Shown piece after piece: positions 58,898 to 64,000 of a stretch of DNA of 64,000 nucleotides (position 1 is its first letter; each line of letters begins with the position of its first letter). The DNA comes from Gammaproteobacteria bacterium (GTDB lineage Bacteria; Pseudomonadota; Gammaproteobacteria; Acidiferrobacterales; SZUA-150), in NCBI GenBank assembly GCA_029880545.1, contig JAOUOD010000006.1:154420-218419 (forward strand). Direction: 5' to 3'. A program made the position numbers and the translations under genes. The notes under the pieces are model-generated. The model was not told the origin of the DNA. It worked only from the letters and a program-made list of their open reading frames with translations, and ran no database searches.

Positions 58898-59066
58898 ATC
58901 TTCCTGAACCGGTTTTTGCTGATTCTCCGCCAAACTGCACCTGCCATTATTGCCGGGTTCGGTCCCGGCTTTATCGTTGTCGGGTGACAATGAAACAATA
59001 CTATTATATAACCCAGACCCCGGCATCATGCCGGGAAACGGAAAATATCACAAAACAGCTATCGCC

Positions 59067-59543
59067 ATGGGCAAGAGCAAAAAGGATAAATCCCCCAGCA
59101 GCACCATCGCGCTCAATAAAAAAGCGCGTCATGACTACTTCCTGGAAGACCGGCTCGAGGCCGGTATCGCCCTGGAAGGCTGGGAAGTCAAAAGCCTGCG
59201 TTCCGGTCGCGTCAACCTGCAGGAGGGTTACGTGCGCCTGGAAAACGGCGAAATCTGGCTGCTCGGCGTACTGATCACACCCCTGGCTACGGCCAGCACC
59301 CACATCAACCCCAACCCCACCCGGCCCCGGAAATTGCTGCTTAATCGCCACGAAATCAACAAGTTGATTGGCGCTACCGAGCGCAAGGGCTACACGGTCG
59401 TGCCCACGGCCATGTACTGGTCCAAGGGTCGCGCCAAGCTGGAAATCGCCCTGGCCAAGGGCAAGCAGGCCCACGACAAGCGCGCCAGCATCAAGGATCG
59501 GGAAAACAAGCGCGAAGTCGCCCGGGCCATGAAAAAAGGCTGA
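59067..59543 (+). CDS. smpB: tmRNA-binding protein SmpB
   Basis: SmpB binds the tRNA-like domain of tmRNA and places it in the decoding centre of stalled ribosomes. From [25 protein letters not shown] (59067) the 158-aa protein has [19 protein letters not shown] and the basic C-terminal tail [20 protein letters not shown] that mimics a codon-anticodon helix. It sits 64 bp before ssrA, its RNA partner. Confidence 0.97.
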   Translation: MGKSKKDKSPSSTIALNKKARHDYFLEDRLEAGIALEGWEVKSLRSGRVNLQEGYVRLENGEIWLLGVLITPLATASTHINPNPTRPRKLLLNRHEINKLIGATERKGYTVVPTAMYWSKGRAKLEIALAKGKQAHDKRASIKDRENKREVARAMKKG

Positions 59544-59571
59544 ACATTACCCTTTTCCCCGGCATCGGCGT

Positions 59572-59577
59572 TATACT
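59572..59577 (+). promoter_or_regulatory. -10 box of the ssrA promoter
   Basis: TATACT at 59572-59577 lies about 31 nt upstream of the mature tmRNA 5' end at 59608, which leaves a short 5' leader for RNase P to remove. No good -35 is visible at the right spacing. Confidence 0.5.
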
Positions 59578-59696
59578 CAGCCACAGCCAAGCGCTTGTGC
59601 AGTACATGGGGGCGACCTGGCTTCGACGTGGGTTACAAAACCTGCGGTGCATGCCGAGTGGCAGAAACTCGCTAATCAGCTGCAAAACTTATAGTT

Positions 59697-59729
59697 GCCA
59701 ACGAAGACAACTACGCACTCGCTGCCTAA
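59697..59729 (+). CDS. tmRNA tag reading frame (ANEDNYALAA)
   Basis: Translation resumes at GCC (59697-59699) and runs through ten codons, A-N-E-D-N-Y-A-L-A-A, to TAA at 59727-59729. Together with the alanine delivered by tmRNA itself this gives a degron ending in ALAA, recognised by ClpXP and similar proteases. Only Glu/Asp order differs from E. coli's ANDENYALAA. Confidence 0.93.
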   Translation, partial: ANEDNYALAA

Positions 59730-59949
59730 ACCCCAGTAGGGTGCCCTCTCACTGCTGTTTGCCTGTGGGCGCAGGTTCGAGGGGTCATCGCACACAGGCT
59801 CGTGATGAAACACGTCCGGGGTGGATTCACTAAAACTTAACGGAATCGCTATCGGTCTTCCCTGCCCGTCGGGTAGCCGCTAGTTAAACTCAAAGACTGG
59901 GCTAAGCATGTAGAGCCAATGGCGGAGAGCTTGCGGACGCGGGTTCGAT

Positions 59950-60362
59950 TAAGACAATGGTCGCCATGGAGAGTGATCTCCATTGGAAAAAGAGGGCTCA
60001 TACGGTGAACGCTAAGGAACCCGGTGAGCTCTGAAGACCCATCAAGTGGATGATTGCAAGACGAAAAGAAACGAAAACGCGGAGTTTACATTTTCGTAAA
60101 TGAGCAGTTTGAGTTTCTTTTCAACACAGCAAGCGCCACTTCAGGGGTCCTTCAGAGATTACCGATCTAGGCCAACGCCGTACGGTGAAGGGGAAACCCA
60201 TAAGCCGTCTAGAGACTCATAGGCTGCTAAGGTAACGGCCCAAAAGGCTGGAACTATGCAGCACTAGGGTGAGTCGTATTCTGACTCACAACACGCCCTC
60301 CCCTGCAGTGACTTGCAGGTGAAGGAATAGTCCAGGCCTGGATGAAAATTCAGGAATCACTG
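59950..60362 (+). ncRNA. Group I intron in the tmRNA T-loop (413 nt)
   Basis: P1: exon CGAU (59946-59949) pairs with GUCG (59960-59963), giving a U.G at the 5' splice site. P2: AUGGAGA-GUGA-UCUCCAU (59966-59983) has a GNRA loop. P7: GG-A-ACUAU (60250-60257) pairs with AUAGUCC (60327-60333), bulged A, the G-binding helix. P8 candidate: CCUGCA/UGCAGG at 60302-60319. P9: CCUGGAU-GAAA-AUUCAGG (60337-60354), a GAAA loop. The last base, 60362, is G. A hairpin between P7 and P8 (60269-60289) suggests the IA type. CUGAAG-ACCC (60031-60040) pairs with GGGU-C-CUUCAG (60145-60155), enclosing a large peripheral domain. There is no ORF inside. Confidence 0.92.
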
Positions 60363-60383
60363 TCCCGCCGCCTCCACCAACTT

Positions 60384-60417
60384 AAAGGGCTGCCGAAAGG
60401 CAGCCCTTTTCTTTTTT
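60384..60417 (+). terminator. ssrA terminator
   Basis: AAAGGGCTGCC (60384-60394) and GGCAGCCCTTT (60399-60409) form an 11-bp stem with a GAAA loop, followed by TCTTTTTT. It starts 5 nt after the CCA end and closes the ssrA transcript before the endonuclease gene. Confidence 0.93.
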
Positions 60418-60476
60418 GACCCACCTGGTTATTACGTTATATTGGTAGCAGATTCATATCGTCAAGGATGGCAACT

Positions 60477-60899
60477 ATGGACATCAATATACTTACCCCT
60501 GTTAATGCTGCCTACATTGCCGGACTTATTGATGGCGAAGGCACCGTAACACTCACCAGAAAGCATAAAGATGAACACCGCCACCTCGCCGTCAGTATCA
60601 GCAATACTGAACTCCAGTTACTTGAATTTACCAAACAGGCCATAGGTGCCGGCAAGATTACGCGCAAACGTACAACCTCCCCAAACCATACACCGAGCTA
60701 TACCTACGCCATATACAACCGCCAGGCCTTGTTGCTGATCGCGCAACTGCAACCGTATATGCTGTCGTACAAAATAAGGCGGGTTAATCTCATCCTGGAG
60801 AAATACATCGAACTGACACCAAGAAACGGCAAGTACTCAAAGGAAACCGCGGCCGAACGCCGGATGTTTGAAAATGCTGTGCTGACGATAAAGCCGTAA
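60477..60899 (+). CDS. Free-standing LAGLIDADG homing endonuclease
   Basis: This 140-aa protein has a single LAGLIDADG motif, AAYIAGLIDGEG at residues 11-22 with E21 in the catalytic acid position, so it should work as a homodimer cutting a long, near-palindromic site. The rest is the usual alpha-beta-beta fold ending in an Arg/Lys-rich helix. I start it at 60477 because AAGGA lies 9 nt upstream; an ATG at 60468 is too close. The gene is outside the intron, 60 bp past the ssrA terminator, yet right beside the interrupted ssrA. Its target is unknown, the ssrA T-loop being the obvious guess. Confidence 0.9.
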   Translation: MDINILTPVNAAYIAGLIDGEGTVTLTRKHKDEHRHLAVSISNTELQLLEFTKQAIGAGKITRKRTTSPNHTPSYTYAIYNRQALLLIAQLQPYMLSYKIRRVNLILEKYIELTPRNGKYSKETAAERRMFENAVLTIKP

Positions 60900-60957
60900 G
60901 ATATATCAAGACTGCAATACCAAGCATTTCATTAGAACTGTTCATCTTGAGACTGAC

Positions 60958-61014
60958 TTAGAACTTGCCCACCAGGTTCACAAACCAGTCCTGGCTGTCG
61001 TAGTCGAGTTCACA
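60958..61014 (-). pseudogene. Remnant of an outer-membrane beta-barrel C-terminus
   Basis: Read leftwards, the frame encodes ELDYDSQDWFVNLVGKF followed by TAA at 60960-60958. A terminal Phe after alternating hydrophobic residues is the C-terminal signal of BAM-inserted barrel proteins. Upstream the frame breaks within a few codons, so only the last strand or so survives. The rest of 60900-61089 shows nothing else. Confidence 0.4.
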
Positions 61015-61089
61015 ATATCGGAACGCTCACGGCTGCACGCCTTCCCCAGCAACGAAGTCCGAGACCATCGATGAAACGAGATTCAAATT

Positions 61090-62400
61090 CTAGTTAGCAG
61101 GATTACCACGTTGCAGAAATTCCCTGAACTCGGGCGATATTCTTTCGTCAAGCATCAGGTTATGCCAGAAGGTACGCGCAACACTCCTGATACCTGCAAC
61201 AGCTTTGTCATCCAGGCTGGTTACAGGCAATGCTTCCGGCGCAACAAACTCGTAAGGCAATACCTCGCCACCCCGGGGCGCAAAGCCCATGGAACACATG
61301 TCGTACACGGGCAATAACCTGAACATACTGCCATCTATACCCAGGCTGAGATTACCCAGGTGCATGTCCGTATTATTGATTAACTTGCCGAACACCCACA
61401 TCATCTCGGCCTCATAAACATACCGGCTGCTGACCATGCCCTTTTGCTCAAGCGCGTGCATCGCACGCGGCCAGTTACTGCCAATACCGGTAAACTCGGC
61501 ATCAACACACTGCAAGGACAGCATGGGCATGCGGCCATACTTGCCTTGCCGATCAAATCGCTGTGACTCCAGGAACAAGCGATCACCCACTTCCAGCAAG
61601 CGCGCATCGGCCACAGAAACGCCGCATTGACGCATGGCTTCCAGCGCATGATGTTCGGTGACCAGGATATCCCGCCATCGGCGCGCAACCGGATCATTCC
61701 CCGGTGGTGAAAACTTTACGATCATGTGTGCACGACTCTCGGCACTGTACGCGGTGAACTTCGGCTGCTCACCACCGGCTGAAGAGCCCGGCACGGCTCC
61801 ACCCATCACCGCATCTGCCAACGCCGGGAAATCGGCAACGCCAACCGCTTGCGGCTCACGCCTGATGCGCAGATGGGCCTGTGCACCAAAAGCAAGGTTA
61901 CCCGGCAGGTCATCACCATTGGATACCAGGTAACGACCAATATGATCGGTATTCCAATGGCGTGGGTCTTCAGGGAAATCCGGTGAGCGCAATGCCATCT
62001 CAAGCGCGATTTGCTTGCCAAGAAACCCTTGTGGCGCCATATCGGCCAGGAAATACGGCAGATCATCGTAGACACCATGTCCGGTTTCGCCCAGCAACAC
62101 CGGCGGCATACCGGCAAGCGGTTCGACGAAATAGCCGCCGTGAGCCAACGGCCGCAAGTATGCCACGACAGCATTATTGCCATCGGCGTCAACCATATAG
62201 ACAGGCAACCGGTCATCACCGCCAAACGCGTTGCGGGCCAATGCATAGCGCGGCGCCCTGCCCCCGGGCAACCGGACAACGCTGTCGCCCAGGGCGCGAA
62301 GCTGACGCGACACCCCGGCTTGGCTGATGTCAGCCTCAATTTGCAGGGCTTTCGACGTCGCCGGCCCGCGCCGCAGAATGTCTCGAATAGATAACGCCAT
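61090..62400 (-). CDS. yjjJ: HipA-family kinase with HTH (HipH/YjjJ type)
   Basis: At 436 aa this matches the length and architecture of E. coli YjjJ/HipH. An N-terminal winged helix (residues 1-55, SKALQIEADISQAGVSRQLR) is followed by a HipA-like kinase domain. Visible kinase elements are the Gly-rich SSAGGEQPK (206-214), the ATP lysine K229 in MIVKF, the catalytic D345 and N350 in NNTDMHLGN, and the metal Asp D367 in VYDM. HipA kinases phosphorylate translation factors or tRNA synthetases and induce dormancy. No separate hipB gene adjoins; the built-in HTH may serve that role. Confidence 0.88.
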   Translation of the reverse strand: MALSIRDILRRGPATSKALQIEADISQAGVSRQLRALGDSVVRLPGGRAPRYALARNAFGGDDRLPVYMVDADGNNAVVAYLRPLAHGGYFVEPLAGMPPVLLGETGHGVYDDLPYFLADMAPQGFLGKQIALEMALRSPDFPEDPRHWNTDHIGRYLVSNGDDLPGNLAFGAQAHLRIRREPQAVGVADFPALADAVMGGAVPGSSAGGEQPKFTAYSAESRAHMIVKFSPPGNDPVARRWRDILVTEHHALEAMRQCGVSVADARLLEVGDRLFLESQRFDRQGKYGRMPMLSLQCVDAEFTGIGSNWPRAMHALEQKGMVSSRYVYEAEMMWVFGKLINNTDMHLGNLSLGIDGSMFRLLPVYDMCSMGFAPRGGEVLPYEFVAPEALPVTSLDDKAVAGIRSVARTFWHNLMLDERISPEFREFLQRGNPAN

Positions 62401-63028
62401 AAAACTGGCCCCAATTGACTGATATTGTGAATAGATATATCAAGCCAGAATATAGTATTTTATATTGTTATTACAATAGCTTAGTGTATTTTTTAGAAAA
62501 CTATTGACTTACTTAATGAATAGCCTAATCAAGCAAGGATGGCGTGCTCGTGGCAAGGGGTCGACGGCAAGGGGTCAGACCTATGTAACCCATTGATACT
62601 AAGTATGTTTTATCGAAATAACCGGCCTATTCCACTCTTAGAGCGACCATTTAGAGGGCAAAATGGATGATCTAACAGATTGGAAGCATATCCGGCCCAG
62701 GCTTCGTGTTTTCCAAACCCGGCCTACAGAAAGCCGCCATTACTTTCTTAAACCGGGCTTTTCGGATCCGGCAACAGGCGTCTAGGGCCAGAAACAGGGG
62801 AAATTTAACGACTCAATGCTTTGTTATTAACGGGTTAGGTAGGTCCGACCCTGCACAGACTGCTTGTTATCAGAGGGTAAGGCAGGTCCGGCGCTGTGCC
62901 CATGCCCCCAGGACAACACGGCATTTCGTTAGAGCCTGCTTTTTGGGTCAAAAAAGAGGTGTCTAGGGCCTAAAACTGGGTAATTTTGGGGACGTAATGC
63001 TTTGTTATTAACGGGTTAGGTAGGTCCG
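62401..63028. other. 628-bp intergenic region with repeats, no supportable gene
   Basis: The first 130 bp are AT-rich and include the probable hipH promoter (minus strand), with the repeated AGATATATC/ATATATCAAG elements. GGCAAGGGGTC occurs twice (62552-62562, 62566-62576); the look is that of degraded mobile-element ends, but I cannot assign it. The remainder carries the 181-bp-spaced repeat pair listed next. Confidence 0.6.
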
Positions 63029-63040
63029 ACCCTGCACAGA
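62780..63040. repeat. Two 80-bp direct repeats spaced 181 bp, plus a degenerate third
   Basis: Copy 1 spans 62780-62859 and copy 2 62961-63040. Both run from GTCTAGGGCC through AATGCTTTGTTATTAACGGG to GGTCCGACCCTGCACAGA; the last 45 bases are identical and the first part has drifted. A weaker copy with GCTTGTTAT and GCAGGTCCGG lies at 62861-62900. Copy 2 ends at the point where the toxin-like stump begins. Confidence 0.8.
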
Positions 63041-63649
63041 GTCCAAGATGCCGGGACAGTATTACCCCAGCTAGGCTTAAGCAGCTCTGCGTTGCAGGAA
63101 ATACAACAGGGGTTAAGTACAGGAAGGCACATCGTTGCTCATCAGAACCAGATAAATGTGGGGGGCTGGAGAGGAGAAGGTTATATAATCTATAGCCCAT
63201 CCGATGGTAACGGTGCCTGGAAGATCTCTGGTGGAAGCAATGGAGGAGAGGCGGAGGATCAGGAATTGCGTAAAATGGCAATTACCGTGGAAGGCGGGAT
63301 GTCGGACGCTATCAATTTTTTCCATAAAATCGACGGCGCTCCCAAAATTGCCAAGCTGTTTAACAGCGTAATAAGTAAAATGCTGGGATTAATGTCTGCG
63401 TTATATGGTTTTTTTGATATGAGCCAGGAATGTCATTGGATGTTGGCTGCGGCATTTGCATTTTTTGCTTATCAATTTGCTGCTACAGTTGTATTTGAGG
63501 CGACACTTGCCGCTGCGCCTTTGGCGGCGCTGGGGCCACTCGGCGCAGTAATTCTAGTATCAATATTATTTGCATCGTTGGCTTTTATTGTATCGCAAAT
63601 ATTGGAGTGGATAAGAGAAAAGACTGCAGAATTGTTATGCAAAGGATAG
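63029..63649 (+). pseudogene. C-terminal stump of a large toxin-like/transglutaminase-type protein
   Basis: The frame is open from about 63029 to the stop at 63649 with no ATG start and no ribosome-binding site; the first possible start is a TTG at 63092. It encodes VLPQLGLSSSALQ, GRHIVAHQNQINVGGW, GEGYIIYSPSDG and AWKISGGSNGG. That series resembles the region just before the variable C-terminus of very large secreted proteins of the transglutaminase-like/polymorphic-toxin kind. A tail of about 135 residues with two strong hydrophobic segments and an amphipathic end follows. It looks like a displaced C-terminal module; the family call is from memory of the motif pattern. Confidence 0.55.
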
Positions 63650-63651
63650 AT

Positions 63652-64000
63652 ATGATTGATAGTAAATTTGATGTTTATCATTTTAGTATGACAAACAAGT
63701 TGTTCATAATTCTCGTGATTTTAGAGGTAATGTTTTTCTGGGGTATAAATAAAGAGTATAGTGGGAGTTATCTATCAATGATGCAAAAGGTATCATCTAA
63801 TATCGGCATAATAATAACTCCAATAGGTTTTTTATATTTGCTTGTTAGAAAAATTCGAACCGGCGATTTTGTTATAAACCAGAAAGGAGTTATCGACGAG
63901 GCATCTGATGTACGAATAGGATTCATTCCATGGGAGCATATAGAAAGAATCTGTGTATCTCATTCCGCGCCTTATTTTATGAAACATTTCAGGTTATTTC
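63652..64000 (+). CDS. Two-span membrane protein, possible immunity protein (partial)
   Basis: The ATG at 63652 follows AAAGGA by 6 nt and lies 2 bp past the stop of the toxin-like stump, so the two are coupled. The first 116 codons give two membrane spans (KLFIILVILEVMFFWGI and IIITPIGFLYLLV), then a soluble domain with FVINQKGVIDEAS and IGFIPWEHIERI. The last pair resembles STM3941-type and other small immunity-like proteins. The gene is cut off by the window end. Confidence 0.6.
   Translation, partial: MIDSKFDVYHFSMTNKLFIILVILEVMFFWGINKEYSGSYLSMMQKVSSNIGIIITPIGFLYLLVRKIRTGDFVINQKGVIDEASDVRIGFIPWEHIERICVSHSAPYFMKHFRLF

Larger units (their letters stand above)
59608..60379 (+). ncRNA. ssrA: tmRNA, interrupted by a group I intron
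   Basis: tmRNA frees stalled ribosomes and tags their products. The 5' GGGGGCG pairs with CGCCTCC at the 3' end (one G.U), followed by encoded ACCA. The 5' end is the typical GGCGACCTGGCTTCGACG and the tag frame follows. The gene spans 772 bp, but removing the intron (59950-60362) leaves 342 + 17 = 359 nt, a normal size (E. coli 363). The join rebuilds a T-arm GCGGG-TTCGATT-CCCGC. Unspliced RNA lacks the T-arm and acceptor stem and cannot be charged, so function requires splicing. Confidence 0.95.

Noticed and set aside
59608..60379. Two-piece (permuted) tmRNA
   Set aside because: The 5' and 3' parts are in normal order and the acceptor stem closes the whole gene. The extra 413 nt has group I landmarks, so it is an intron, not a permutation.
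62780..63040. Integron attC sites
   Set aside because: GTTATTAAC and GGGTTAGG recall attC cores, but there is no matching pair of simple sites around an imperfect palindrome and no cassette ORFs between copies.

Overview
The window is a chromosomal segment of a gammaproteobacterium outside the Enterobacterales. The gene families and their order (secG-tRNA-Leu-nuoA-N, glmM-folP-ftsH-rlmE, greA-carB-carA-dapB, recN/fur/bamE/ratA/rnfH/smpB/ssrA) are gammaproteobacterial. Separate nuoC and nuoD genes and an hrcA-grpE-dnaK-dnaJ operon behind a CIRCE element argue against an enteric. I cannot name the genus from sequence alone.

Layout. 1-1857 is the edge of an integrated element: a zinc-ribbon membrane protein and a tyrosine recombinase that runs up to the 3' end of an initiator tRNA-Met gene (1858-1934), the probable attachment site. 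2042-6981 holds small housekeeping and membrane genes (phosphodiesterase, CysZ, cupin, EamA exporter, a rhodanese behind a perfect palindrome, a cNMP-binding protein). 7132-22068 is the complete 14-gene complex I operon, read right to left. Its one large gap, between nuoC and nuoD, is filled by 129-bp tandem repeats; each repeat restarts a short ORF that begins with NuoD's own first eleven residues. 22317-30852 carries tRNA-Leu(GAG), secG, tpiA, a MerB-like protein, a GFA enzyme, lepB, glmM, folP, ftsH, rlmE and yhbY. 30999-46021 holds greA, carB/carA, dapB and mgtC. It also holds a lipoprotein and ABC-transporter cluster, a truncated SulP gene and several tiny membrane ORFs. 46165-51217 is the CIRCE-controlled heat-shock operon. 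51359-59543 is nadK, recN, an acetyltransferase, fur, bamE, a REC-kinase, rnfH, ratA, a sodium symporter and smpB.

The most striking object follows smpB. The tmRNA gene (ssrA, 59608-60379) is split inside its T-loop by a 413-nt group I intron (59950-60362). P1 has a U.G pair at the 5' splice site, P2 and P9 have GNRA loops, P7 is recognisable and the last base is G. A free-standing LAGLIDADG homing-endonuclease gene sits just past the ssrA terminator (60477-60899), outside the intron. This looks like an intron and endonuclease that travel side by side, and trans-translation here must depend on RNA splicing.

The right end (60900-64000) is accessory: a barrel-protein remnant, a HipA-family kinase (HipH/YjjJ type), 181-bp-spaced repeats, the C-terminal stump of a large protein of polymorphic-toxin type, and the start of a probable immunity-like membrane protein cut off by the window edge.
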